Origin: an uncultured Eremococcus sp.
GTDB lineage: Bacteria; Bacillota; Bacilli; Lactobacillales; Aerococcaceae
Length of the DNA: 64,000 nucleotides
Direction of reading: 5' to 3'
Assembly (NCBI GenBank): GCA_943914835.1
Contig: CALUDO010000004.1
Span: forward strand, 38,800-102,799
The notes under the pieces are model-generated. The model saw only the letters and a list, made by a program, of their open reading frames with translations, was not told the DNA's origin and did no database searches. This document shows positions 1 to 8,867 of this stretch, piece by piece. Made by a program: the position numbers and the translations under genes. Numbering within the stretch: position 1 is the stretch's first letter; each line of letters opens with the position of its first letter.

Positions 1-1
1 T

Positions 2-175
2 GGCTTCGCCCAGTCCTTAGCTGTTATTGGGTCTCAAGTTCCTTTTATTTCTGAGATTTCTCCAGTTTATCTGCAAATAGCTCCTTATGTCATTACAATT
101 TTGGTTCTTATTGTCTTGGGTCGTAAATCAGCTGGTCCTGCAGCGAATGGAACAACCTACATTAAGACAAAATAA
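2..175 (+). CDS. ABC transporter permease, C-terminal end (partial)
   Basis: Only the last 57 codons are inside the window; the gene begins upstream. The visible protein has one hydrophobic membrane segment (PYVITILVLIVLG) followed by RKSAGPAANG and a short basic tail ending in YIKTK. This ending resembles the permeases of the BmpA/NupNOPQ-type nucleoside or sugar ABC importers, where a last helix is followed by an R-x-x-A-P-A-A-x-G stretch. The assignment rests on a short tail and is tentative. A terminator follows immediately, so it is the last gene of its operon and unrelated to rodZ downstream. Confidence 0.6.
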   Translation, partial: GFAQSLAVIGSQVPFISEISPVYLQIAPYVITILVLIVLGRKSAGPAANGTTYIKTK

Positions 176-179
176 GTTT

Positions 180-209
180 AAAGTGGCCTAGATTTAGGTC
201 ACTTTTTTT
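180..209 (+). terminator. Intrinsic terminator after the ABC permease gene
   Basis: The stem AAGTGGCCT / AGGTCACTT, with one G-U pair and a short loop, is followed directly by a run of seven T. It begins five bases after the stop codon of the permease gene. Confidence 0.85.
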
Positions 210-231
210 ATATAAAATAAGAGTAATTCCA

Positions 232-260
232 TGTTTATCACAAGTCATCTATGCTATAAT
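232..260 (+). promoter_or_regulatory. Probable sigma-A promoter of rodZ-pgsA
   Basis: An extended -10, TGCTATAAT (252-260), has a perfect TATAAT. A weak -35-like TGTTTA (232-237) lies 17 bases upstream. It lies 40 bases before the rodZ start. Confidence 0.7.
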
Positions 261-299
261 AATGACTGATTAATAATGATAAGGAAAAGGATGTCGTTT

Positions 300-1343
300 A
301 TGAGTGCATTAGGTAGCAAGTTAAGAGAGGCCCGAATTGAAAAAGGGTACACCCTCAATACATTACAGCAAATGACGAAAATTCAGAAAAAATATTTACA
401 AGCTATCGAGGAAGGTAATTATGAAGACATGCCTGGCCATTTCTATGTGCGGGCCTTCATTAAGCAGTACGCTGATGTGGTGGGTCTTAATGGGGATGCT
501 TTAATCGAGGAGTATGAAGCTGAAACGAGTGATTGGCGGGAGGACGAAGATTATCAAGCCCTGCAAGAGTCTGATGAGCTTCCAAGTAGATCCAGTCGCT
601 ACAGTAATCAAGAAAAATCAGGTATTGAAACGGCTCTGACTTACTTACCTTTAGTGATTCTGGTCGCTATCATTATTTTTATAATGATTACTCTTTTAAT
701 CGCAATTAATAAAGTTAGTCAATCGGACCAAGCTGAAGAAGTGGTGCAAAATCAATCCTCTACTATCGTGAGTCGGATTGATCCTAGCCAAGTAAGTCCT
801 TCTGAATCATCTACGAATGCAGATTCAGAGGCAGAGTCTGATCCTCCTCAAGAGAGTCTGGAAGATAATCAAACTCAAGTAGGGGACCAAGTCATTACTT
901 TAATTTCTGAACCAGGTCAAGCGCCAGTTTATCAATTGGAAGGAAAGATTAGTGACTACGAATTCACTGCTGAGGCCCTTTCCTACGTTTGGGTTGGAAT
1001 GTTTGAAGACGGATCAATAGTGGTAGACCAATCAATTGATAGTGGAGAGATTCTTGATCGAACACCAAGTCAAGGGGTTCAAGAGTTTAAGATTGAATTT
1101 GGTTACCCTGAAGGTGGGAAGATTTCAATTAATGGAACGGCACTAGACTTACCAAGTGATTCCTATAATGATGCGATAACCTTTGTTATTAAAGATAGTG
1201 ATCAAGCAGGAGAGGAAAGTAGTGCAGAGTCAGGTCTATCGGAAAACCCTGATGCAAATCCTGATGAAGAAGCTGATGCGGTCGAGCCAGAAGGCTATCA
1301 AGGGCCTGCTGTTTTAGATCCGGCTAATCAAGATGGAGAATAA
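300..1343 (+). CDS. rodZ: RodZ-like cell-shape protein (HTH and DUF4115)
   Basis: The family is a bitopic membrane protein linking the MreB cytoskeleton to the wall elongation machinery. Residues about 4-62 form the N-terminal Cro/C1-type helix-turn-helix (MSALGSKLREARIEKG start, then NTLQQMTKIQKKYLQAIE). One transmembrane helix follows at about 116-136 (LVILVAIIIFIMITLL). Next comes a Ser/Glu-rich extracellular linker, a beta-rich DUF4115-like domain (about 210-300), and a very acidic Gln/Asn/Glu tail. Start: ATG 300 is 9 bases after AAAAGG and gives the usual family N-terminus; ATG 291 and ATG 276 are in-frame alternatives. The gene is directly followed by pgsA, an arrangement common in Firmicutes. 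Confidence 0.88.
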   Translation: MSALGSKLREARIEKGYTLNTLQQMTKIQKKYLQAIEEGNYEDMPGHFYVRAFIKQYADVVGLNGDALIEEYEAETSDWREDEDYQALQESDELPSRSSRYSNQEKSGIETALTYLPLVILVAIIIFIMITLLIAINKVSQSDQAEEVVQNQSSTIVSRIDPSQVSPSESSTNADSEAESDPPQESLEDNQTQVGDQVITLISEPGQAPVYQLEGKISDYEFTAEALSYVWVGMFEDGSIVVDQSIDSGEILDRTPSQGVQEFKIEFGYPEGGKISINGTALDLPSDSYNDAITFVIKDSDQAGEESSAESGLSENPDANPDEEADAVEPEGYQGPAVLDPANQDGE

Positions 1344-1356
1344 GAAGGTTAAAAAT

Positions 1357-1938
1357 ATGAATATTGCAAATAAACTGACAGTATTTAGAGTTGCCATGAT
1401 TCCCATCTTTATAATTTTGTTGTATCTACCAAACAGTTATGAACCAGTGAATTTTTTGGGAGCTGAGATTCCTTTTTGGCAGTTTATTGCTGCAGGAATA
1501 TTTGCTCTAGCTGCAATTACAGATTACTTGGATGGTCATCTGGCTCGTAAATATCATTTAATCACTGTCTTTGGAGAATTCTTTGACCCCATGGCCGATA
1601 AGTTACTTGTCTTATCAGCCTTTATTCTTTTGAGTGACTTAGGAAAGGTGCCAGCCTGGATTGTGATTATTATTATAAGCCGTGAACTAGTCATCACTGG
1701 TCTTCGCATATTGCTTGCCAAATATCAGGGACAGGTTATGGCAGCGGCTTGGCCAGGTAAGGTAAAAACATTCTCGCAAATGTTTTCTATTATATTTTTC
1801 TTATTAGAAGATGCCGGTTTTGTTCTAGTACATATACCAATGGCTAAGATTCTCTTATATATTTGTTTAGTCTTCACTGTGTATTCTGGTTGTGATTATT
1901 TCTATCAGGCACGTCATATCTTTAATCAAGCGATGTAG
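1357..1938 (+). CDS. pgsA: CDP-diacylglycerol--glycerol-3-phosphate 3-phosphatidyltransferase
   Basis: This enzyme makes phosphatidylglycerophosphate, the committed step of phosphatidylglycerol synthesis, in the cytoplasmic membrane. The CDP-alcohol phosphotransferase signature D-x2-D-G-x2-A-R-x8-G-x3-D-x3-D is complete, starting at about residue 56 (DYLDGHLAR, then GEFFDPMADK). At least five hydrophobic segments are visible, and 193 residues is normal for PgsA. An upstream in-frame ATG at 1333 lies inside rodZ. ATG 1357 is preferred because AAGAAGG sits 8 bases before it and MNIANKLTVFRV is the usual start. It lies 13 bases after the rodZ stop and is cotranscribed with it. Confidence 0.96.
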   Translation: MNIANKLTVFRVAMIPIFIILLYLPNSYEPVNFLGAEIPFWQFIAAGIFALAAITDYLDGHLARKYHLITVFGEFFDPMADKLLVLSAFILLSDLGKVPAWIVIIIISRELVITGLRILLAKYQGQVMAAAWPGKVKTFSQMFSIIFFLLEDAGFVLVHIPMAKILLYICLVFTVYSGCDYFYQARHIFNQAM

Positions 1939-1950
1939 ACCTACATTTTT

Positions 1951-1975
1951 AAGGCCAGGACTTAGTCCTGGCCTT
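1951..1975 (+). terminator. Strong hairpin after pgsA, possible terminator
   Basis: A perfect 11-base inverted repeat, AAGGCCAGGAC / GTCCTGGCCTT, with a 3-base loop. The T-run comes only about 10 bases later (AATATTTTT), so termination efficiency is uncertain. Confidence 0.6.
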
Positions 1976-2033
1976 ACTTGTAATATTTTTGAGGGATTTT
2001 CTATTTTTCGGGTTATTTATAGAGGGAGCTAGT

Positions 2034-3296
2034 ATGAAAGCTGAAATAATTGCTGTAGGAACTGAAGTTTTAACGGGATATGTTACCAATACAAATGGTT
2101 CCTGGCTAGCCAAAGAATTAATGGCTCTAGGGATTGGATCTTATTATCAATCGACCGTAGGAGATAATTGGGAAAGATTGAAGTCTGTTTTAGACATTGC
2201 TAGTCAGCGGGCTGATGTGATTCTCTTAATTGGAGGACTTGGACCTACTCGAGATGATATAACTAAGGAACTTGTAGCAGAATATTTAGGAGAAAATCTA
2301 GAAGTTAATCACCAACAATTGGAAAAGATACAGTCATATTTTAAGGCTAATGGGAGGAGGGCGCAGTCGACTGATATTAAGCAGGCTTATGACATCAGTC
2401 ACAGCATTAGTTTGCCAAATCCGGTAGGATTGGCCTTGGGTAGTTTCTATCATCGACAAGATGAAGATCGTGATCAATATTTTGTTTTGCTTCCTGGGCC
2501 TCCCTTTGAATTAAAAGCCATGTTTGAAGACTCAGTGAAAGATTATTTTAAGACCTTAGTCGTCCAGCAGGAGGGTAGGTATCTTGAGTCTACTTATCTT
2601 AATTTTTATAATTTAGGAGAAGCAGACCTTGCCCAAAGGATCGACCATTTAATTCAGAAACAAAGCAATCCCACCCTTGCCACCTATGCTAAACCTAAAC
2701 AGGTGACAGTTCGATTAACAGCTTCCGGCGAGACTAAAATGGCGGCCCAAGCGCTTAACCAAGCAAGATCACAGGAAATATTAGAAATTATTGGGGATTA
2801 CTATATTGGTGAGGGAGAGAATTACAGCCTGGCTGATTATATCATTGGAGCTCTTCAGGATCGACAGTTGACCTTAGCTACAGCAGAAAGTTTAACCGGT
2901 GGCTTAGTCTGTCAACAATTAACCGAAATACCAGGAGCGTCTCAGGTCATTAAAGGTGGATTTATTACCTATCAAACACAAGCGAAAATTGATATTTTGG
3001 GTCTTAGTCCCGATTTGATTCGTGAAAAGTCTGTCTATAGTCATGAGGTAGCCCAAGCCATGGCGGAAGCTAGCAGGGAAATAAGCCATGCTAGTCTAGG
3101 GATAGGCTTATCGGGAGTGGCAGGACCAGGACCTGATCAGGGACGTGAACCGGGAACTGTATACATTTGTTTAGTGGATGAAAAAGGCAATTATTTGTCT
3201 CGGCAACTTAACTTAGTGGGTGAATCCAGACAAAGAGTGAGGGAATTATCAGCATTAGAAAGTCTTGGCATGGTCAAAGACTATCTAGACTCCTGA
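2034..3296 (+). CDS. cinA: CinA-like protein (competence/damage-inducible)
   Basis: The protein is 420 residues with two domains. The N-terminal MoCF/CinA domain (about 1-170) begins MKAEIIAVGTEVLTGY and contains GGLGPTRDDITKE and LLPGPPFELK. The C-terminal PncC-like nicotinamide-mononucleotide amidase domain (about 260-415) has ATAESLTGG and GLSGVAGPGPD. CinA proteins act on pyridine-nucleotide by-products and in some species are linked to competence and RecA. ATG 2034 is preferred over upstream in-frame starts because AGAGGGAG lies 5 bases before it. As in streptococci it directly precedes recA, and the recA operator overlaps its stop codon. Confidence 0.93.
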   Translation: MKAEIIAVGTEVLTGYVTNTNGSWLAKELMALGIGSYYQSTVGDNWERLKSVLDIASQRADVILLIGGLGPTRDDITKELVAEYLGENLEVNHQQLEKIQSYFKANGRRAQSTDIKQAYDISHSISLPNPVGLALGSFYHRQDEDRDQYFVLLPGPPFELKAMFEDSVKDYFKTLVVQQEGRYLESTYLNFYNLGEADLAQRIDHLIQKQSNPTLATYAKPKQVTVRLTASGETKMAAQALNQARSQEILEIIGDYYIGEGENYSLADYIIGALQDRQLTLATAESLTGGLVCQQLTEIPGASQVIKGGFITYQTQAKIDILGLSPDLIREKSVYSHEVAQAMAEASREISHASLGIGLSGVAGPGPDQGREPGTVYICLVDEKGNYLSRQLNLVGESRQRVRELSALESLGMVKDYLDS

Positions 3297-3307
3297 ACAT
3301 ATGTTCG
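3294..3307. promoter_or_regulatory. LexA/DinR-type SOS box upstream of recA
   Basis: The sequence TGAACATATGTTCG matches the B. subtilis DinR/LexA palindrome CGAACATATGTTCG at 13 of 14 positions, including the perfect GAACATATGTTC core. It overlaps the cinA stop codon and ends 8 bases before the predicted recA -35. LexA itself is not encoded in the window. Confidence 0.85.
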
Positions 3308-3315
3308 TATTTTGC

Positions 3316-3344
3316 TTGCTATTTTTATGATTTACTTATACAAT
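3316..3344 (+). promoter_or_regulatory. Predicted recA promoter
   Basis: TTGCTA (-35, 3316-3321) and TACAAT (-10, 3339-3344) with a 17-base spacer. A second -10-like TATAAT overlaps at 3344-3349. The site lies just downstream of the SOS box. Confidence 0.65.
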
Positions 3345-3373
3345 ATAATTGAAAATAGAAATGGAGGACGAGT

Positions 3374-4411
3374 ATGGCGAATAAAGACCGACAAAAAGCC
3401 TTAGACATGGCTCTAAAAAATATTGAGAAGAATTTTGGTAAAGGGGCCATAATGAAATTGGGCGAGAAAACCGATACAAAAATTTCAACGATTCCAACTG
3501 GATCTCTAGCCTTGGATGTAGCTTTGGGAGTGGGGGGCTACCCTCGAGGGCGTATTATTGAGTGTTATGGACCTGAATCCTCCGGTAAGACTACTGTGGC
3601 CCTACATGCCATTGCTGAGGTCCAAAAAGCTGGAGGGACTGCAGCATTTATCGATGCGGAGCATGCCCTTGATCCAGACTACGCAGCTAATTTAGGCGTT
3701 AAGGTAGATGAACTACTCTTGTCGCAACCTGATACTGGGGAGCAAGGCTTGGAAATTGCTGATGCTTTGGTAGCTTCTGGGGCTGTCGACATGATTGTGG
3801 TGGATTCGGTCGCCGCTTTAGTTCCCAGAGCTGAAATTGAAGGTGAAATGGGAGATGCCCATGTTGGCTTGCAAGCGAGGTTAATGTCCCAAGCTCTAAG
3901 GAAACTTTCCGGATCAGTAAATAAAACTAAGACGATTTGCTTTTTCATTAATCAAATTCGTGAAAAGGTTGGAGTCATGTTTGGTAATCCTGAAACCACT
4001 CCAGGGGGCCGCGCCTTGAAATTCTATTCAACCATTCGGATGGAAGTGCGCCGAGCAGAAACGATTAAAGTTTCTGGAGATATGATAGGGAACCGGACAC
4101 GAATCAAAGTAGTTAAGAATAAGGTAGCTCCACCTTTTAAGGAAGCAATGGTTGACATTATGTATGGCCAGGGTATATCGCAAACAGGTGAATTAGTAGA
4201 TATGGCCGCTGACTTGGATATTATTAATAAGGCTGGTTCTTGGTATTCCTATGGAGACGAACGGATTGGTCAGGGCCGAGAAAATGCTAAGCAATTTTTA
4301 GAAGACAATGATACTATCCGTCAAGAGATCGAAGCCAAGGTGAGAAGTCATTATAATATTGGTGTTAAAGAAGACAATCAAAGTCCAGAGTCCACCGAAC
4401 TAGATATATAA
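3374..4411 (+). CDS. recA: RecA recombinase
   Basis: RecA forms the ATP-dependent filament on single-stranded DNA that catalyses strand exchange and triggers LexA self-cleavage. Walker A GPESSGKT is at residues 66-73 and the Walker B-like [12 protein letters not shown] follows. The L2-loop region contains [20 protein letters not shown]. The 345-residue length is typical for Firmicutes. ATG 3374 has GGAGG 7 bases upstream. It is preceded by its own SOS box and promoter and followed by a terminator, so it can be expressed alone as well as from cinA read-through. Confidence 0.99.
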   Translation: MANKDRQKALDMALKNIEKNFGKGAIMKLGEKTDTKISTIPTGSLALDVALGVGGYPRGRIIECYGPESSGKTTVALHAIAEVQKAGGTAAFIDAEHALDPDYAANLGVKVDELLLSQPDTGEQGLEIADALVASGAVDMIVVDSVAALVPRAEIEGEMGDAHVGLQARLMSQALRKLSGSVNKTKTICFFINQIREKVGVMFGNPETTPGGRALKFYSTIRMEVRRAETIKVSGDMIGNRTRIKVVKNKVAPPFKEAMVDIMYGQGISQTGELVDMAADLDIINKAGSWYSYGDERIGQGRENAKQFLEDNDTIRQEIEAKVRSHYNIGVKEDNQSPESTELDI

Positions 4412-4420
4412 TAAAGAAAG

Positions 4421-4448
4421 GGTAGCCTCTTGAGAGGGCTATCTTTTT
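4421..4448 (+). terminator. Terminator after recA
   Basis: GGTAGCC and GGCTATC form the stem (one G-U pair), extended by CTC/GAG towards a small loop, followed by TTTTT. It sits 10 bases after the recA stop. Confidence 0.85.
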
Positions 4449-4488
4449 ACTTACTTATGGTTTTATTCTTGCTTTTGGTAAAGATTAA

Positions 4489-4517
4489 TTGACTAATGAT
4501 CTGAAAAATTTTATTAT
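4489..4517 (+). promoter_or_regulatory. Predicted promoter of rny
   Basis: TTGACT (4489-4494) and TATTAT (4512-4517) are separated by exactly 17 bases. The 140-base AT-rich gap between recA and rny holds this promoter and a leader of about 65 bases rich in A/T. Confidence 0.75.
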
Positions 4518-4589
4518 TAATATTGTGTAGAAATACATAATTTTTATAATTTTTTAATTTTTAAATTGAATAGAGACGGAGGTGACACT

Positions 4590-6149
4590 ATGAACTATAT
4601 GTCAATCGCCTTCGCGATTCTAACTTTAATAATTGGATTAGTCATTGGATTTGTGGTTGCGAACGCAAATCATAAGAAAAACCTTGAAAACGCTAAGGAG
4701 AATGCTGAAAGTATTGTTGATGATGCCATTAAACAAGCCCAAATTTTAAAACGGGAAGCGCTCTTTGAGGCGAAAGAAGAGAATTTAAAGTATCGAAATG
4801 AAATTGAAAATGAGCTCAAAGACCGTCGTTTTGAGGTCTCTCGCTCGGAGAATCGTCTGATTCAAAAGGAAGAAAGTTTAGATCAAAAATCTGCCAATTT
4901 AGATCAAAGAGAACTTCATTTGGAACAGAAAGAAGAAGGCTATATGGAACGTCTTGAAGAGTTAAATCAGAAAGACGACACCATTTCTAAGCTTCTTGAA
5001 AGTCAAGAAAAAGAATTGGAAAGAATTGCTAGCCTATCAAGAGAAGATGCTAAGGTTCAAATTATGAACGAAACTGAGAATTCCCTCCAGCAAGAAATTG
5101 CTATCATGGTAAGAGATGCGGAACAAAAAGCGAAAGCTGAAGCTGATCGAAATGCTAAGAATATTGTTATGTCTGCCATTCAGCGAACATCGACAGATCT
5201 AGTGACAGATAATACTGTTTCTGTGGTTCAGCTTCCAAATGATGATATGAAGGGACGAATTATCGGCCGTGAAGGTCGGAATATTCGTACCTTTGAGAGT
5301 CTGACGGGGATGGATTTGATTATTGATGATACTCCTGAAACCGTGGTTCTCTCTGGCTTTGACCCTATCCGGCGTCAAATTGCTAGAATTGCTTTGGAGA
5401 AGCTAATTCAAGATGGTCGTATCCATCCTGCACGTATTGAAGAAGTTGTTGATCGTGCTCGCAAGGAAATGGATGAGAAAATTAGAGAAGTCGGTGAAGA
5501 GGCTACTTTCGAATTAGGGTTACACAATTTGCATCCAGATATAATTAAGATGGTAGGGCGTTTAGCCTATCGGACTTCTTATGGACAAAATGTTCTTAAA
5601 CATAGCATTGAAGTAGCAAAACTATCCGGCTTTATGGCCAATGAATTAGGTGAAGATGTTAGTCTAGCTAAACGGGCAGGGCTCCTTCATGATTTAGGTA
5701 AAGCCTTGGACCATGAGGTTGAAGGGACCCATGTTGAAATTGGTACAGAGGTTGCTAAACGGTATAAAGAACCTGAGGTTGTGGTTAATGCCATTGCATC
5801 TCACCATGGAGATGTTCAACCAAGCTCTGCCATCGCTGTAATTGTTGCGGCTGCGGATGCCTTCTCAGCTGCTAGACCAGGTGCGCGGAGTGAATCTCTA
5901 GAGAATTATATTCGACGTCTTCAACAGCTTGAAGAAATTTCAAATGACTTCAAGGGTGTATCTCATGCCTACGCTATTCAAGCGGGTCGTGAAGTTCGAG
6001 TAATGGTTAAACCTAACCAAATCGATGATGCTGCTTCAGTGAAGTTGGCTAGGGATATTAAACAGCGGATTGAAAAAGAAATGACTTATCCAGGAAATAT
6101 TAAAGTAACAGTGATTCGTGAAACAAGAGCTATTGATTATGCTAAATAG
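4590..6149 (+). CDS. rny: Ribonuclease Y
   Basis: RNase Y is the membrane-anchored endoribonuclease that starts mRNA decay in many Firmicutes. Residues about 5-25 form the N-terminal membrane helix. A long charged coiled coil runs from about 28 to 190, followed by a KH domain with [15 protein letters not shown]. The HD phosphohydrolase domain carries HSIEVAKL and [12 protein letters not shown] with the metal-binding His-Asp pair. The 519-residue length is standard. ATG 4590 is chosen because GGAGGTGA lies 4 bases upstream; an earlier in-frame start at 4566 would add eight non-conserved residues. It is monocistronic between its own promoter and terminator. Confidence 0.98.
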   Translation: MNYMSIAFAILTLIIGLVIGFVVANANHKKNLENAKENAESIVDDAIKQAQILKREALFEAKEENLKYRNEIENELKDRRFEVSRSENRLIQKEESLDQKSANLDQRELHLEQKEEGYMERLEELNQKDDTISKLLESQEKELERIASLSREDAKVQIMNETENSLQQEIAIMVRDAEQKAKAEADRNAKNIVMSAIQRTSTDLVTDNTVSVVQLPNDDMKGRIIGREGRNIRTFESLTGMDLIIDDTPETVVLSGFDPIRRQIARIALEKLIQDGRIHPARIEEVVDRARKEMDEKIREVGEEATFELGLHNLHPDIIKMVGRLAYRTSYGQNVLKHSIEVAKLSGFMANELGEDVSLAKRAGLLHDLGKALDHEVEGTHVEIGTEVAKRYKEPEVVVNAIASHHGDVQPSSAIAVIVAAADAFSAARPGARSESLENYIRRLQQLEEISNDFKGVSHAYAIQAGREVRVMVKPNQIDDAASVKLARDIKQRIEKEMTYPGNIKVTVIRETRAIDYAK

Positions 6150-6152
6150 TGG

Positions 6153-6183
6153 AAATGGTTGAGATGAAAGTCTCAGCCATTTT
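6153..6183 (+). terminator. Terminator after rny
   Basis: AAATGGTTGAGA / TCTCAGCCATTT stem (one G-U pair) with a 6-base loop, followed by a T-rich stretch (TTTTGTATTTTT). It begins 3 bases after the stop codon. Confidence 0.85.
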
Positions 6184-6189
6184 GTATTT

Positions 6190-6218
6190 TTGCCATACTA
6201 GACTTGAGATGGTAATAT
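6190..6218 (+). promoter_or_regulatory. Predicted promoter of the mutS-mutL-msrB-ruvAB-queA cluster
   Basis: TTGCCA (6190-6195), a 17-base spacer, and TAATAT (6213-6218) preceded by TG one base upstream (extended -10). Confidence 0.5.
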
Positions 6219-6249
6219 GAGTGTGATTGTTTAAGAAAGTAGGGATGGT

Positions 6250-8829
6250 ATGGCAAAAAAGAAAAAAACACCTATGATGGAGCAGTACCAAAAAGTAAAG
6301 GACCGGTATCCCGATTGCTTTGTTTTTTTCAGGCTAGGTGACTTCTATGAAATGTTTAATGAAGATGCTATCCAAGCCAGTAAAATACTTGAAATTACCC
6401 TGACTTCTCGCAATAAAAATATGGACCAGCCAATTCCTATGTGTGGGGTACCTTATCACTCCAGTCAAGATTATATTAAACGCTTAATCGATGCAGGATA
6501 TAAAGTAGCTATTTGTGAACAAATGGAAGATCCAAAACTTACAAAAGGAATGGTTAAAAGAGATGTAGTCCAAGTGGTGACACCGGGAACTATCCTTCAA
6601 GATAAGGCCTTAGCCCAAAAAGAAAATAATTATTTAGCCTATCTGACTGAAGAATCTGGTTATTTTGTATTATCTTATGCTGATCTTTCAACCGGTGAAT
6701 TATATCTAACTGAATCTCGTGATTTTAGTCGAATTTTGAGTGAACTGCAGACTGTAGAACCCAGTGAGCTGGTTCATCCTTCAAATTTAAGAGAAGATAG
6801 GATCACTTCATTGAATGATAGCACGAATATCTATTTAACCGCTTATTCAGCTAGTGAGACTTTGACTTATGATATTGAGAATCTATTAGGAGGTTTGTCA
6901 GCCGAACATAGGCAGAGGGAAAATTTGGTGGGTCTCATGTCTTATATTGAATCTGTTCAGATGCGGGCGGTCACTCATATGCAGACTGTTGTCTTCTATG
7001 AATTAATTGATTATCTACAAATGACTCATTATACCAAGAGCCAATTGGAACTAATCAAGTCTTTAAGAACCCAACGTAAGGAAGGCTCTCTTTTATGGTA
7101 CTTGGATCGAAGCAAAACAGCCATGGGGGGCCGTCAATTAAGGCAATGGCTAGATAAACCTCTCTTGGGCCATGATACCTTATTAGAAAGGCATAATAAG
7201 GTCGACCAATTACTCAATCACTATTTTGAACGTTTAGATATTGAAGAAGCTTTATCCAGGGTATACGATTTGGAGAGATTGGTCACCAAAATCTCCTTAT
7301 CCAAGGCTAATGCTCGGGATTTAAATCAATTAAAGCAATCTTTAGCGCAGATCCCTTACTTAAACCAGGTCTTAAAATCTTTAAATCAAAATCATGATGG
7401 GAAGCAAGATCATGCCTTTCATCTGCTAGAGGATTTCTCAGACCTTGTAGAGAATATTGATGCTTGCCTTAAAGAAGATCCTCCCATCTCTATCAAAGAG
7501 GGGGGAGTCATTGCAGATGGTTACCATCCACAGTTAGATAAGTATCGCCAGGCTCTAAATCATGGTCAAGAATGGTTAATTGAACTCCAGCAAAGAGAAC
7601 GTGAGCGGACCGGCTTGAAAACTTTGAAGGTTGGGTTTAATAAGGTATTTGGCTACTATATTGAAATTTCACGTCTGCAGGCAGCAGATTTTGATGACCC
7701 TCGTTATCATCGAAAACAAACTTTGGCCAAAGCTGAGCGTTATATCACAGATGAATTGAAAGAGATTGAGGAAACAATTCTAGAAGCTGAAGAAAAGGCC
7801 AAAGATTTAGAGTATGACTTGTTTGTTGAGCTTAGGGATAACTTATCTCATTCAATACCAGACTTGCAGTATTTAGCGAAACAAGTGGCTGGTTTAGATG
7901 TTTTATGTAGTTTCGCATCGATTGCAGAAAGTGAAAATTTAGTCAGACCCGTGATTGCCGACCAAGCAAAGCAAGTCATCTTAAAAGGCTCTCGCCATCC
8001 AGTCGTTGAAAGTATGATTGGTAAAGATCGGTTTGTTGTCAATGATTTAACGGTAACTCCCGATCAAGCCATGCTCTTATTAACAGGGCCAAATATGTCA
8101 GGGAAGTCTACCTTCATGCGCCAGTTAGCTTATGCCCTCATAATGAATCAGATTGGTTGTTTCGTAGCTGCAGATTATGCTAAGTTACCCATAGTTGATC
8201 AGATTTTTACGCGGATTGGGTCAGCTGATGATATTGCCAAGGGTCAGTCAACCTTTATGGTTGAAATGATGGAAACTAGAGAAGCACTCATGACTGCTAG
8301 TAGTCAGTCACTTCTATTGTTCGATGAGATCGGTAGGGGGACGGCAACATATGATGGGATGGCTTTGGCACAAGGAATTATTGACTATATAGTCAACCAT
8401 GTTCAGGCCTTGACCCTCTTTTCAACCCACTATCATGAATTGACTGACTTAGAGAAGACACTAGCATCTTTAAGAAATATTCATGTGGGTGCTAGTGAGG
8501 ATAAGGGCAAACTCCTTTTCCACCATCAAATTCTTGAGGGTCCAGCAGACAAGTCCTATGGAATTCATGTGGCCAAATTAGCAGGTCTACCGGAAGAATT
8601 GATTCAAAATAGTCAAAAGATTCTTGAAGATTTAGAGAGCAAGGCTACATATAAGTCAGGTCAGGTGCCAACGAGTCAAGGACAAATCAAGCACGAGAAG
8701 GGTTCGGAAGATTCAATGAAACCTTATGCTTCTTTAATTGATCGAATAGAAAACTTTGATCCGAACCAGTCTAGTCCACTTGACGCCTTAGTCTTCCTTG
8801 CTGAAATCAAGGAAGACCTGGATATGTAA
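6250..8829 (+). CDS. mutS: DNA mismatch repair protein MutS
   Basis: MutS recognises base mismatches and small loops and recruits MutL. The mismatch-binding domain contains the Phe-x-Glu motif region (RLGDFYEMF) near residues 28-36. Connector, lever and clamp domains follow. The ATPase has Walker A GPNMSGKST, Walker B LLLFDEIGRGT and the ABC-type region STHYHELTD. At 859 residues it has the usual length, including a C-terminal dimerisation tail after a low-complexity linker. The ribosome binding site (TAGGGATGG) is weak. mutL follows 38 bases later. Confidence 0.99.
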   Translation: MAKKKKTPMMEQYQKVKDRYPDCFVFFRLGDFYEMFNEDAIQASKILEITLTSRNKNMDQPIPMCGVPYHSSQDYIKRLIDAGYKVAICEQMEDPKLTKGMVKRDVVQVVTPGTILQDKALAQKENNYLAYLTEESGYFVLSYADLSTGELYLTESRDFSRILSELQTVEPSELVHPSNLREDRITSLNDSTNIYLTAYSASETLTYDIENLLGGLSAEHRQRENLVGLMSYIESVQMRAVTHMQTVVFYELIDYLQMTHYTKSQLELIKSLRTQRKEGSLLWYLDRSKTAMGGRQLRQWLDKPLLGHDTLLERHNKVDQLLNHYFERLDIEEALSRVYDLERLVTKISLSKANARDLNQLKQSLAQIPYLNQVLKSLNQNHDGKQDHAFHLLEDFSDLVENIDACLKEDPPISIKEGGVIADGYHPQLDKYRQALNHGQEWLIELQQRERERTGLKTLKVGFNKVFGYYIEISRLQAADFDDPRYHRKQTLAKAERYITDELKEIEETILEAEEKAKDLEYDLFVELRDNLSHSIPDLQYLAKQVAGLDVLCSFASIAESENLVRPVIADQAKQVILKGSRHPVVESMIGKDRFVVNDLTVTPDQAMLLLTGPNMSGKSTFMRQLAYALIMNQIGCFVAADYAKLPIVDQIFTRIGSADDIAKGQSTFMVEMMETREALMTASSQSLLLFDEIGRGTATYDGMALAQGIIDYIVNHVQALTLFSTHYHELTDLEKTLASLRNIHVGASEDKGKLLFHHQILEGPADKSYGIHVAKLAGLPEELIQNSQKILEDLESKATYKSGQVPTSQGQIKHEKGSEDSMKPYASLIDRIENFDPNQSSPLDALVFLAEIKEDLDM

Positions 8830-8867
8830 TATGCAAACTGCTAAAACGATAGAAAGGACTTGCATCT

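Noticed and set aside
3679..3948. Open frame on the minus strand inside recA
   Set aside because: It is antisense to a highly conserved gene, has no ribosome binding site, and its protein (Ser/Thr/Ala/Pro-rich) resembles no family; it reflects the codon pattern of recA.
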